Assembly: GCA_963969395.1 (NCBI GenBank)
Contig: OZ017801.1
Coordinates: forward strand, 188,501 to 252,500
Source: Pseudoscleropodium purum
Taxonomy: Eukaryota; Streptophyta; Bryopsida; Hypnales; Brachytheciaceae
Reading direction: 5' to 3'
DNA length: 64,000 bases
Part shown: one piece after another, positions 1 to 11,395 of the stretch
How the letters are laid out: each line of letters begins with the position of its first letter
Numbering within the stretch: position 1 is the first letter of the stretch
Made by a program: the position numbers and the translations under genes
The notes under the pieces: model-generated
What the model saw: the letters and a program-made list of their open reading frames with translations, nothing else
The model's database searches: none
Told to the model about the DNA's origin: nothing

Positions 1-2400
1 TTTCTTCTTATTTTGTTAGATGTTTCACCTCTTGAAAAGGTATCAAGTAGTACAAGAGGTGGACCAAGTTCTTTTTGATATTGTAGATACTTCAAGATTA
101 CTTACAACCCTATCGTAAATTGATTGTACAATTGAATAAGGATAGAAGGAGAGGGAGGCAAATTCAAGGAGCTTACATTTTTTATTTCTATTTTTGAGGA
201 CTACATTCATGGTATCATTATGCTTTTTAACTTTACTACTAGTCTAATTTTCCATAAATTAGATATAGAGAGTTCTTAAATAATGATATGAGAAAATTGT
301 TGCATGTGCATAATCCCTTCATTAAAGAACTACAATTTTAATTTTTACAAAAGTCTCCATTCTAGAAACTTCAAACTTACTACAAAATTTTCATATTGGC
401 TGCTTCTTTGTTATCCCACTTGTTATTGCAAAATCATGAGGGAAACTTATCACATGTGCTTATCTCCCATTAGAGAAACATGGACAATCTCTTAATGATG
501 CAATAACTTACTCATTTTCATGTCAAATTTGGAAGCATGGAAACAAAGAGCAAATTGTTCTGTAGTCCACCAAAGTGCATGCATTTATCAATACTAGTCA
601 TTGAATTAAAGGTTTTGATTATGGTGGATTTTAGTACTTACATGGTGTGTAGTTTTAAACCAAAATTATTCACGATGCTTGCTAGTTGTCTGTAGTCAAC
701 TTTTTATTTTTATTTTGTTGTTTTGTGTAACAAATGTTGATTCTTTTCTTTATAGATGCATGCAACATGAATGTCTTCATGAAGCAAGTTGGAATTGCTT
801 GTGTTTTGTTTTCAGATTTTATATTCAATTGGAGTAAAGAATTGGTGCATGTATTGGCAACATATGATCCATGTGACTTTTGGTTGGCTTGAAGGAGTGG
901 CATACATGATGCTCATGCTACAAAGTTCATATATTTTTTTTTGGTCAATTTGAATTGAGTGACTAATGTAAGATTTGATGTCTTAATAGTGAAATTAGGT
1001 GTTTTATATCAAGTATCTCTTTGTTTGAATTTGTAGTTTGAATTAGGTTCTTTTTGTAACAATTACATTTTAATGAAGGTTCCCTTGTAGCTTTTAGATA
1101 TTTTTGTTTATTGAGTTGTTCCCTTCTTTTTATAAGAATTTAGAATGTTATGATCAATGTGAAGGATGCAGGAATCTGTTCATAGAAGCTCAAATTTTAT
1201 ATTTAAGGGTGATTGTAGGAAACACTTGTCATTTTTGGGTGTCCCCTCAATCTCCATAGAGGTATTTTTCCCTCATAACTTTTGCAATTTAATTCCGTTT
1301 TAGCTAAATTTTGGAGGAGAGTTGCATGTTGAAAATCTAAACATTTAATAATTTTTTCAATTTTAAAAAAAATAATTCACTATTTTTAAAGGTAGCCCCA
1401 ATTGGGTGTCTACCTTCGTTGTTTTGGAGGTTCTTAGTCCTATTTGGGGACCAAAAATGTGATCCTGAAGCTAAGGTTTTGAATTGTTGTAGGTGGGTTA
1501 ACATTCTAAATATGTTTGATGAGATTTTTGGCAAAGAACCCAGTGTAAGGGTTGCACATGGGTTGAAAGTGGACACTATTTGCGCAAACACTATGAAGAA
1601 GGGAACAAATTTTATGATGAATTTTTTGTTCACATAGGACTAGAGAGATTGAGAGAAGATTGAAAAAATGGATCTTTTTTTTTTTAAATTAATTTTTTTT
1701 TGTAATTACTAAAAATGATCAAATGAAATTGCCTATTTTCACCTATTTTCTGGTTCAAGTACCCAATGGAGTCCTCCAAAGCAGTGAATACTACTCCTTA
1801 GTATTCAGTAATTTGCAGTAAATATTAAATTTGTTGGGACAATTGTTAGGAATGATATTTACTCCCATTCGCCTAGCCAATCATCTAATTAGTTGATCAA
1901 AATGTCAATCAATTAGTCGGTTTAGGTTTTCCTAGTCAAGAAACTACACAATACTTGTAGGACTGGGATATTGGTAGTACAACGCTAAAAAACAACCATT
2001 TTTAGCCAAAATCATAAAGTGTTTCTTGCAATCACCTTTAAATTGAAATCCCTAATTATAACATAATTTTAATCTTAAATTTAGGAATGGTATTTGAATT
2101 TGTTTTTTTCAAGATTATTTGAAGAACTTGATGCCTATACTGGATGCCAATGTTTGTGAAAATTCTTATGAATGAATCAGTTTTTATAAAAGCTAAGGCA
2201 AATTGAAAAATCATAAGGTGCATATTGTGTACTTGATGTTGTTTCTCTTCTTATTCTTATTTAGATGTTTCATCTCCTAGGTAGGCACCAAGTGGTACAA
2301 GAATGAAAATCCCTAAATTAAATTTTTGTTTTTGTTTTGTAACAGGCTTAGAATTTCTTTTTCTTTAATAATATTTTTTTCTTCAAATCATGATTTTTTT
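1..2400. other. AT-rich intergenic, no gene
   Basis: No reading frame here resembles a protein and all are short. One internal structure is visible: the ~60 bp at the window start (TGTTTCACCTC, then AAGTAGTACAAGA) recur in diverged form at about 2245-2310 (TGTTTCATCTC, then AAGTGGTACAAGA), just before the decayed transposase. They may be parts of two copies of the same transposon family. Confidence 0.6.
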
Positions 2401-2414
2401 CTTTCATTCTAGTT

Positions 2415-3892
2415 TTGTCGAATGGAGAGTCAATTCAACGTGTTTCAACAAAGGTAACTTGTAAGCATGTAATTCAATGGATGATAAGCACATCATCAAG
2501 AGAAGATAAAGTTGGTCTTATGGGGAAATATGTGAGGGAGTTTCCTCAACATTTTCAATATAAAAACTATCATGCAAACATTACAAAGGCAAGTAAATGG
2601 TGGGAAGGGCAAGTTGATTTTTTTCAGAAATTAGAAGAAGAAGGAAATCACCTTTCAGTGGTGCACTTTAGTACTACAATTCAACGAAGGATGAATGTCA
2701 AAGCCCTACCTGGTCATCGAAGGAAGCAAGTACCTTGGGTCATGTGGTTGCATGAAGAACTCAAAAGGTGAATTTTTGAGACTCAAAGTTGCAAGTGTAA
2801 AATTCTTTGCAAGGCTATTGCTTTCTTTAGCATATCACATTTTGACATCTCATCGCCATTGGTTCTCACTGCATCCTAGAGAATCAGGATCTATAAAATA
2901 TTTGTTGGATTTGTTGGATCTTTCTTGGATCCAAGCATTTATGGTGCATTTTAATATTGTTTGAAGAACTCAAATAAGAAAGTTGTTAGTTAGTCCTACT
3001 AAACAAGCCTATATAGAACAAATAGTGGCATATCATATAGGTAAGTTGTATAGGGGTTTCAAAAGTGGTGAATTGAATGAAGACCGCATAGAGAATGTTG
3101 ATGAGACTTACTTCATCATCAATATGGATAATGGTAGAACCTTGGGGTTCAGAGGAGATCTTGGTGCAAAATATGCAGATGTGGTGTCAAGTGGTGTTGG
3201 AATTACAATGGTGGTGTAAATATCAAGGGGTCAAAATGTTGTAATATATGATCCCTTCTTGATACTTCAGAACAAAGATTGTAAGTATCCAATTCGAGGT
3301 TGTCTAGACAATGTAGTAGGTGTGAGCTATTGAACTGTTGCAAAGGGATTCATGACAGAAGCTGTTTCGATCGAATACTTGAATGACTGAAGAGTTAATC
3401 AACCAGATTCCTTGGGGCAAAGGAAAGTGATCTATATTGATAATTGTACATGACACAATGATTCTACCCAAGCACTTTTGACTACAAACAATTTAAATAT
3501 AGAAATAAAAAAAATTCTACTAATGCAATAGATTTGTGCCAACCAACAAATTCATTTATCATTTCAAAAATCAAGGATGCATGGTCATTGCGTTGGGAAG
3601 CCCACAAGTTACATTATGAAGATTGGTTGAAGGTTGGCAAGATCAAGTCCAAGAAGATGGTAGGGCATTAGGAATGTTGAAGAATCTTAGAAAGCCTTTT
3701 TTTATGGAGATGGCAATGGTTGTTGTGAAGGATGTAAATGGGTAAAGAGATGAGAGAGGAATAAATTTTGCTCAAAAGACCATGATTTGTACAAGCCTAG
3801 CATGCAATGTTCTTGGTGGAAGGCATGTCAAACAATTGATTCCAGAGCTTCAAAGGATTATTGCAAAGTATCCTCATCATTTTGGAGGAGCA
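2415..3892 (+). pseudogene. Decayed DDE (pogo/Tc1-mariner-like) transposase
   Basis: Broken transposase readable in pieces in shifting frames. 2415-2771 holds an N-terminal DNA-binding-like part (SNGESIQRVSTK...). 2768-2964 continues in another frame and ends WIQAFMVHFNIV then a stop. 2983-3219 carries the catalytic core start NVDETYFIINMDNGRTLGFR, where the D of VDET is the likely first catalytic aspartate. Fragments follow: YPIRGCLDNVVGVSY near 3285, VIYIDNCT-stop-HND (second aspartate) near 3430, and a C-terminal block at 3670-3892 with one stop (KPFFMEMAMVVVKDVNG, then IPELQRIIAKYPHHFGG). At least one frameshift near 2765 and stops at 2962, 3217 and within the C-terminal block make it non-functional. 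The order and spacing match DDE_1-type transposases as I remember them. The subfamily is inference. Confidence 0.75.
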
Positions 3893-4679
3893 CTTGTTCC
3901 CATCCTTCTTTGATGGTCTTATCTTTGAAGAATTGACTATTCCTCTTTTTTTGTGATGGACCTATCTTTAAGGAATATACTATATTGGTTTGATGCAAAT
4001 GCCTCCAGGTTTGGAACTTCCTAAGTATTCAATTTCCATCTATTTCATTTATAAGTATTTTGGTGTCTAATGAAATAGAAATAGATTTTTTCTTTTGCAA
4101 TAGATAAGTCTAAGTATGTTGGTGGTGGTTAAGTTCAAAAGCTTCATTGTTTAAGTTTGAACATGTACATATGAATTTTGTAGTTTGAAAGTGGAATTTC
4201 ATATTTGACTACATTGATGTGATTGAGGCTAAAATTGTTGAGAGAGGTGGTCTATCATATTATGTATATGATGCTTTGAATGTTGTTTTATAATATTCTT
4301 ATTTAGTAAGGCTTTTTATACATTGGTTGATATTTTTGTTGCTCATCGTGACGTTATTTGATTTGTATCATTTAAAATGCTTTAAAAAATGTGTAGTATT
4401 TGTATCTTGTGAAAAATGACAATTTATTGTTGTGTAGTAAAACAATGAAAGCATCAGTTCACAAAATGAGATTGTATAGTTTTACATCTTCAACTAATTG
4501 TAGTTGTGCCCAAATCAGTGATAATTACTTCAAACTAAAGTTTTCTAAATTTATTATTAAAAAATCTGTACTGAAATAATTATTTTTGAAAGTTACTGCA
4601 GTAACTATAAGTATTTATATAGTGTAGAATGTGGAAAAATTAGTGAGAGGCAACCTAATTTCACTATTTTATATTGTTG
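3893..4679. other. Intergenic, nothing recognised
   Basis: AT-rich DNA after the transposase remnant. No coding frame and no repeat was noticed within it. It may include the 3' end of the transposon, but I could not find terminal inverted repeats. Confidence 0.5.
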
Positions 4680-5190
4680 AGGTTCTTAAGTAGGTATGAA
4701 GTAATAAAAAAAAAACTCATTTGGGCCCCATTTTGACTTTGTGCATTCCTAGTATGCTAGTTAATTCCACTAAAATCTTCAAATTTGTCAATCTAAGGAG
4801 AATCTTGCTAGTTTTGGATTTCCTAGCTATCAAAATGTTTTGAAACTTGTTAGAGTGTATTATGATCATAAAAAAATTTAATCTAATTTTTAGTAAGACT
4901 TTACTATACCCGGAGTAATTTCCATGAATTTTCCATCATGAAATTTAGTGGTTGACCGTCTGAAAGAATGTCTTTTGACTACCAAAAAATTTTGAAATTT
5001 TTTGTGGATCCTCTCATGAAATTCCACAAAAGATGTGTAAATGTGTATCCTTACTTTGCACATTCAAAGAAAAAAAACATCAAATCCTACATTTCCGCTT
5101 TCTCCTTTAACTTCTGGTGAACGTAGAATCTTTCATACAAAGGAATAGCTTAGCAAACCAACTTTGCCAATGAAATTCTAGTGTGATTTC
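4680..5190 (+). repeat. Interspersed repeat R1, copy A
   Basis: Shares a series of blocks with 51023-51350 (copy B) and 10186-10740 (copy C). Copies A and B share TTGGGCCCCATT, GAATCTTGCTAGTTTTGGAT and AAATTTCC/AATTTCTGTGA-type segments in the same order. Copies A and C share CCAACTTTGCCAATGA. All copies are noncoding and heavily diverged. Likely fragments of one old retroelement or repeat family; the class is unknown. Confidence 0.6.
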
Positions 5191-6290
5191 TACCAAAAAA
5201 ATATTACATTGATATTGTTGATATGGTCCTCTGGTCTATCTTGAATTTTCTTCACTTATAGACTAACAATTGGGGGTTCTACTATTTTGTTGATACAATA
5301 GGGAAATTGAAACTTCTCTTTGGAATTGACTTCTAGGGTTTTCACATGTTTTTTTTTACCAAATTAGGCATATTTGGATATAATATGCAAGTCAAGTTTG
5401 GACAATTTGGGCAATTCTACTCAATAACCACAATGAATACAACTTCTGGGTTTCTATCCTATTTACATGTAGAATTTGGGTTTAGTTTAGGAAAAACAGG
5501 CTAATTAGGACCAAATATTGTAATAGCATGTGACATACCCATTTTGGTTTTACACTTTTTTTAGGGCTTTTTGTATAATGAACTACATTCAAAATACTAT
5601 CAACAGGAAAAAAAGAAAATAGTGAGTCCAAAGTCATAAAATGGGCACTTTTAAGGGTCTTTTTGTATTGTTTGTCTTCATGTGGACTTGTTATAAGTTC
5701 TTTTAGAGGCTTGAGTGCTCATTTCTACTAATTTTGTTGGAGTCACTTGTGTCATATTCTTTTGGAAGTCTTAGACTCTCTATTTTGTCGTTGAACTAAT
5801 CCTAAAGCAATTTCCCACCATGTCACTTTGGAATTTTTTTATTGTCGAAGTTTGAGTTTAGTAGTAATGAATGATTATACTAACCCAAGCTAATCAATGT
5901 GTCTTAAGTGCATTTTAGTTGCCATGATTCACTAACTTTGTCCAAACTTTGTATGTATTTTTATTAGCCCCACCTAAATGGCAAAGGTTTGAATTCCCTT
6001 GGGGTCAAAAATTTTAGATTGTTTATTAAAATTCAACTAACAATGGAACTTTGAACTGCTTAGTGCTTATTAGCCTTAGATTTGGTGTTAAGTCCAATTC
6101 TACAATGGAGATTTGAACCCCCTTGGTACACATTTCTAAAGTTTAGTTTTCTAAAGGCGCTTGAAAACAACCAAAGTTTAACTTTTGAGAACAAAACATG
6201 CATCATAATAATTGAATCTAGATGAAAGATACTAAGGATATAAGGAACCTTCTTTTTTTAATTTATCTTAGTTTTTGTTATCATAACTTG
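5191..6290. other. Intergenic, nothing recognised
   Basis: AT-rich noncoding DNA. Two similar phrases (GGTTTGAATTCCCTTGG near 5983 and GATTTGAACCCCCTTGG near 6110) suggest a diverged local duplication. No gene-like frame was seen. Confidence 0.5.
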
Positions 6291-6294
6291 GGAA

Positions 6295-6476
6295 TTAGGC
6301 CATCGGACCAACCCTCAGGCATTAGGCTATCGAACCACCCTCAGACATCAAGCCATTGACCAAGCCTTTTTAGGATCAAGCCATCTGGCCAAGCCTCTAT
6401 GGGGCTCAGGCTATTGGACTAAGCTACCAAAGCATCATGCTTCAGGTGCAAGCCATCAGACTCAAACCATTTGGAC
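6295..6476 (+). repeat. Minisatellite, ~27-32 bp unit, about 5-6 units
   Basis: Successive units begin AGGCCATCGGACCAA, AGGCTATCGAACCA, AAGCCATTGACCAAGCC, AAGCCATCTGGCCAAGCC, AGGCTATTGGACTAAGC and AAGCCATCAGACTCAAACC. The core is AAGCCATYGGACCAAGCC with a variable spacer, giving a degenerate tandem array distinctly more GC-rich than its surroundings. Confidence 0.75.
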
Positions 6477-6911
6477 TTCCTCCCTACTTTTTTGGATTCT
6501 ACAAGTCTAATAAAAAAGACACAAAAAAAAGACAAAGGCTAGGATCAATTAGAGGAGGGTCTAGGGATAGAAGTAGACTAGGAAGAGCAATGTTGCTAGC
6601 ATGTGAACTGGAATGGTGAGTGGAGAGCGTGGATGTTGGACAAAAAAATGAAACTTTGAATGAAAGAAGGGAAAAAATGGATAAAATTTCATCTAGAAAT
6701 TGATAAAAGTGCTTGAAAATTTGGGTGAATGGTGAAAAAAAATTGCATAAAAGGAACTAAAAAATTAGAGTAAGGGTGAATGAAAAATGAGATTGATGGG
6801 TCTAAAATATGGTGGATGAATGTAGATAAAAATTTGGATGAAAATAGAGACATGAACGGATTATAGTAGTTGAAAAAAAAGATGATATTAGATGAGGGGC
6901 TTACAAAAGTG

Positions 6912-6923
6912 CCCCCCCCCCCC
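6912..6923 (+). repeat. Poly-C run (12)
   Basis: Twelve consecutive C in an otherwise AT-rich region; a mononucleotide tract prone to length variation. Confidence 0.9.
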
Positions 6924-7261
6924 GTAGTGGTCATCATTTAAGAGAATAAAGGTGTCAAGAGTTCAATTTTGGGTTTAGCAATTGGCAATACAATTCATAG
7001 ATTGGGCAAAGGACTAATGACATGCCATTGTGTGGGTACTTTATTCCTACCTTTGGAATAAAGTGTATGCAAATAGGTTCTAGTTGCTTTGTTGTAGTAA
7101 ATCCTAATGGGTGTCTAACAACATATAATTCAATTGAGCCTTCTAGGCAATGGATCTTTTGTTGTTTGTTCTACCTACACTTTCCTTATGTAATTGCTAA
7201 CCAAATTCAAAGAGTTAGTAAAAAGGGCTAATTTTGGCTACGATGACCTAAACTAAGAGCC

Positions 7262-8650
7262 AATGGGGGTCGGTCAAGTGGAAAGATTAAGTAGCCTAAG
7301 TTGTAGAGCTGAATTTTTCTTTTCCAAAATGATAAAGAAATCCTAGTTTGACCTAATTCGCTAGGAAATATTTGTGGATGAAGTTTGATACTAAAACTAC
7401 CTCCTAAAACTTCATCCCTTGATTTCTAGCAATCTAATTATCAAAATTCTATTTATATTTTTGAATTATTTTCTATTTTTTAATTCGTATCTAAATTTTT
7501 AATTTGGATTGAGTTAGTCTATTCTAGTTGACTTTCATCCAATTCTACTCTAATTTAGCTTGAAACTTCATTCTACTCTAGTATTTCTATTTTTTGGCCC
7601 ATTTGTGAAGTTAAAGTGCTTTAGGGATTCCAAAAATATTTTCTTTGAGATTCTACCTTCAAACCATTCTTTAAGTATCTTTTGACTTAAGGGATAAAAA
7701 CCTCTAATAGTTTTACTAGTACTTGAAATTTTGTTTTTACCCAACTTCTAGGACTGAGTTATTTATCTTTGAGGGTCTGATTTTACCTTTCCATCAAGGT
7801 AAAAAACCTTCTTGCTTTTATCCTCACAATAAAAAATGATTCAATGGTAAATTTTGACTGTTAATTGGTTAATCAAAACTTACCCTTCAATTTTTACCTT
7901 TGAAATTGTAAATTATTTTATTTTTTATCTTTATCTTTATATTTTTATTCTAGATGCTAGATTCCTTTCAAAATTCTTTTTTAAGAATTTTTAACTTTTC
8001 ATCCAATTTTATCGTTGCTTTTCATCTATGGTAATTTTTGGATAAATTCTAACTACTTTGGGAGGTAGATGATTCTTTTATGACTATGATAATTTTCTAA
8101 CTACTCTTAGGCCTATCTTGGTATTTTTAGATTTTTTGTTTTCCTTCTACTTTTAAATTTTGATCTAAGAGTTAATTTATACTCTAATGTTTATGATGAA
8201 AATTCAAGAGAATTGGGATAAAAGTTTTGTTGACTAACTTCACAATCCATGGTGTTGGTGATTTCATCCATGTTGATGATAATTTGCCTTTCGTTGTACA
8301 CTCCATCAACCTTCATGTCAAATTTTTAGTGTTATGATTTTGTATGGTGCACTCCTAGGACACTTGGAATATGTCCTAACTTCTGTCCTTTAATTGATTC
8401 TTCCTTCCTTTTCTTTCTAACGTTCTCTTTTTTTTGTAGATATTTTTTGGGAGTAAAATCCTATCAAATCTAACACTAATTCTTGGCTAATTTTCTTGGA
8501 ATCAAACAAGATCTCAAGACAAAGCTTGTTTGATTTCTTTTATCTAATAACTAATTTGTAGAATATCCCTAAGTCTAATATTCCATGTTTTCATCTTTTC
8601 TTTTTGTCTTTTAATCAAATAATAACTATGGGCATCAAAGTCAAACTATT
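7262..8650 (+). repeat. Interspersed repeat R2, long copy
   Basis: Matches 51384-52740 in the same orientation over about 1.3 kb with many small changes. Shared blocks include TTCCAAAATGATAAAGAA, ATTTGTGGATGAAGTTTGA, TTGACTTTCATCCAATTCTA and a distal GATATTTTWTGG segment near 8440/52565. No long reading frame is preserved in either copy. Together with R1 it may be part of a larger decayed retroelement: R1 and R2 are nearly adjacent at 51.0-52.7 kb but ~2 kb apart here. Confidence 0.65.
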
Positions 8651-8873
8651 TCTAATGTATGATGTACCTTTGTTTGTGAAAGCAACTTGGCCTTAATCCT
8701 ATACTAATCTTCTTCCCAAACTTTGAGTTCACTTGTGTTGTTGCACAATGTAGAAACTAGGTTGTAGAGAAGTCAAAGATCAAGTTTTTTGGAGAACCAA
8801 ATGGTAAGCTTGCAAGGCCAGAGTACAAAGCAAGGGGACATGGTGATTAATCAATTAACAAACCGAATTAGTT

Positions 8874-8897
8874 GGGGTGGGGGTGGGGGGTGGGGGG
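8874..8897 (+). other. G-quadruplex-type G-run tract
   Basis: Four G-runs of 4, 5, 6 and 6 separated by single T residues (GGGGT GGGGGT GGGGGGT GGGGGG). This is the classic intramolecular G4 pattern with 1-nt loops on the + strand. Confidence 0.85.
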
Positions 8898-8899
8898 TT

Positions 8900-10185
8900 G
8901 ACTTTTAGTTGGTTGATTGAGACTTCAATTGGTTGATTTGAGACTTTGTTAATTCCTCAATGCTTTGGTTCTTCCTTTGTTAGTTTGTGACCCTCCTTTC
9001 CTTCAAACTTCAATTTTTACATCAACCTTAAGTGTGCTAATTTTGGTCTTCTCACCTTCTCACTTCTTAAAAATGAGCAAAAAAGGGCATGTATAGTGGA
9101 TTTTGACATACTACTTTCGGAGTTTGCCTTGGACAAAATAAAATCAATCATAGGATTGATTCTAGCTCTCTTTCTCTTCTAAATTATTTTCACATATGAT
9201 AGTGTAAAATGGAAAACAATTGTCTCCTTCCGATGCCATTTTTAAACTTATTACAAATACGAAAATTCCAAGGAAGAGCAAAGCTTACTATCCCTGAGTT
9301 TTCACTTGCTTTTGGAAGGTGACACAAACTTTTAAAGAATAACATTAAGGGCAAAAGTTTTGCCATATAAGAGGGTTGAATCTCAAATTTTAGAATATTT
9401 TTGCAAGAATTCCATTATATGAGGATGTTTGAGAATCTTGGATCCAACCAAGATCTCCACAATTGACTTCAAACAATACTTTTTTGGACCACATATTCCA
9501 AATTCAAGGCTTTAGGGGGATATTCATACATCCATGGTTGGAAATCCCGCACAAGAGCTCAAATGAGAACAAAATTAGTAAATAAAGATACTTGAAACAC
9601 GATAAGGCAAGCTCCAAGGTATTCAAGCTAATGACATTGCTTGAATTCGGCTCAAATATCCTTGATATTAGTACAAAGAACACCCCAAAACAATCAAATT
9701 ACTTCAAATGGCTCTAAACACAATGGTTAGCAAGCTCTTCAAAGGGACCCCAATGTCCTTTGAAATGGGTTCAAATACAAAAGATGGTAGAGAAATCAAA
9801 GAGCAAAATGGCTCTAGATTGCAATTCAAACAAGGTTTTTGGCAAATTGCCAAAATTCCAACAACATGGCTGTGTTTTGACCAAACAAAAAACAAGAAAA
9901 AGGGGTGCAAAGAAAGAGAAGAAGTGAGGGACTTTTATACTTTTACAAGGCCCCCAATTCTTCTCAAATTACCTACATCTATTCCTATGTAAATTCAAAT
10001 TAACTTCAATCAAAATTCTACACTATTGATATGATCATTCTAACTTTTGGAGACACAACCAATTGTGCCATGGTCTTCAAAAAGGCCCAAATTAGCCATT
10101 GAAATCCCCTACCCCCTACTTTCTAAACTATTTGGCAAGAAAAAGCCAACAAATCGCCAACTAGTGAAATGATAGAAATTTCAAA
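8900..10185. other. Intergenic, no gene
   Basis: No protein-like frame. The stretch around 9910-9970 (AGAAGTGAGGGACTTTTATAC, then CAAGGCCCCC) resembles 50715-50760 in relation to the downstream R1 copy. R1 may therefore extend upstream of the parts I delimit. Confidence 0.4.
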
Positions 10186-10740
10186 TATTGGAGTTTGCCT
10201 TTTCTCAAGGTTTTGACTAGCCTAGGTTTTTAAGAAGGTCAAAGATAGTAAGAAAAGAGTTCACATTTACTTTATTTGGACATTGTATGCACTTGGTATG
10301 TCGATCAATCCATCGAATGTTTTTGAAAACTATTAAAATCTGGTGCCACCACCAATTCTTGCACTTGTCGATGTTGGAATGTCTTGAAATTTGGCTGATC
10401 TCTTATTTAAGCTAAATAACACAACTCTAATTTTTAGTGGGATTTTATCACTACTAGGATAATTTCTATGAATTTCCAATTACGGGTAAATGAGGTTGAC
10501 TTTCTATAGAGTCATCTTATGCAATCCGGAAAATTATGAAACCTTTTGGGCAACTTCTAGGAGTTTTCCAAATGCTAATTGAAAATTTACATGTTTACTT
10601 ACATCAAGTGCAGAGAGGTCTAAATTCTTTACTTCTTGTATTTAATTCCTTTTGGGAGGAATTAAATCTTGTACAAGGGAATCTTCATGAACCAACTTTG
10701 CCAATGAGCTCTTGGCGCATTTTTATGCTATAAATACCTT
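10186..10740 (+). repeat. Interspersed repeat R1, copy C
   Basis: Diverged third copy of R1: GACTAGCCTAGG near 10216 matches 51010 in copy B, and CCAACTTTGCCAATGA near 10690 matches copy A near 5160. The order of blocks is the same. Noncoding. Confidence 0.5.
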
Positions 10741-11395
10741 TCTTCAATCTTTGTTAAGGGTCCTCATGAATCGGTGGATTTGTGTAAATCCGGTAACAAT
10801 CTAAAATAAATATCTTTTATGACTTTCTCTACTAGGGCTCAACTCTATCTCAAATTCTTAATCAACATATTAGACACCTATTTAGATACTATAAATGGTA
10901 AATGAAAGTGCTTAGAGCACTTCTAAACTTTTGGAAAATAACACACCATAATTGTAGGGACTTCTACTAATACAATGTTAACACACTTTTTAGATTTTCA
11001 GGACTTAAGATGGTTATAAGGAATGAATGAAAGCAAAAAAAAGTCCTGAGGCCTAGGTGACAATTGTTGGGTTCACATAGAACGCTTCAGATTTATGTTC
11101 TATCTTTTAAGCAAGCTAACAATGTTTGATAGCTTCTTACTTTAGGACGTGAAATTCTAGTATATTGGTTGCAGATTGAAAGTACAAATAGAAGATTGTG
11201 GGACAAGTGTTACTCAATTGTAAGGTGGATGCAAGGAAATGGGTAGTGGCTCATGTGAAACTTGGGCTCAATTGGAAAGCAATCACTGCTCAATCATGTT
11301 ATAGTTATTTGGTAAAATTGCATTTATTGATTGGTCCAATAGTGAAAACACTTTTTGTTTTAATCCTTGAAGTGTGAACTTTGTACATGTAGTAT

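Noticed and set aside
5983..6130. GGTTTGAATTCC-like words resembling a tRNA B-box
   Set aside because: No matching A-box or cloverleaf; the words are part of a local duplication.
9704..9992. Overlapping plus and minus frames of 94 and 68 codons
   Set aside because: No motif, AT-rich composition, and the region belongs to a diverged repeat.
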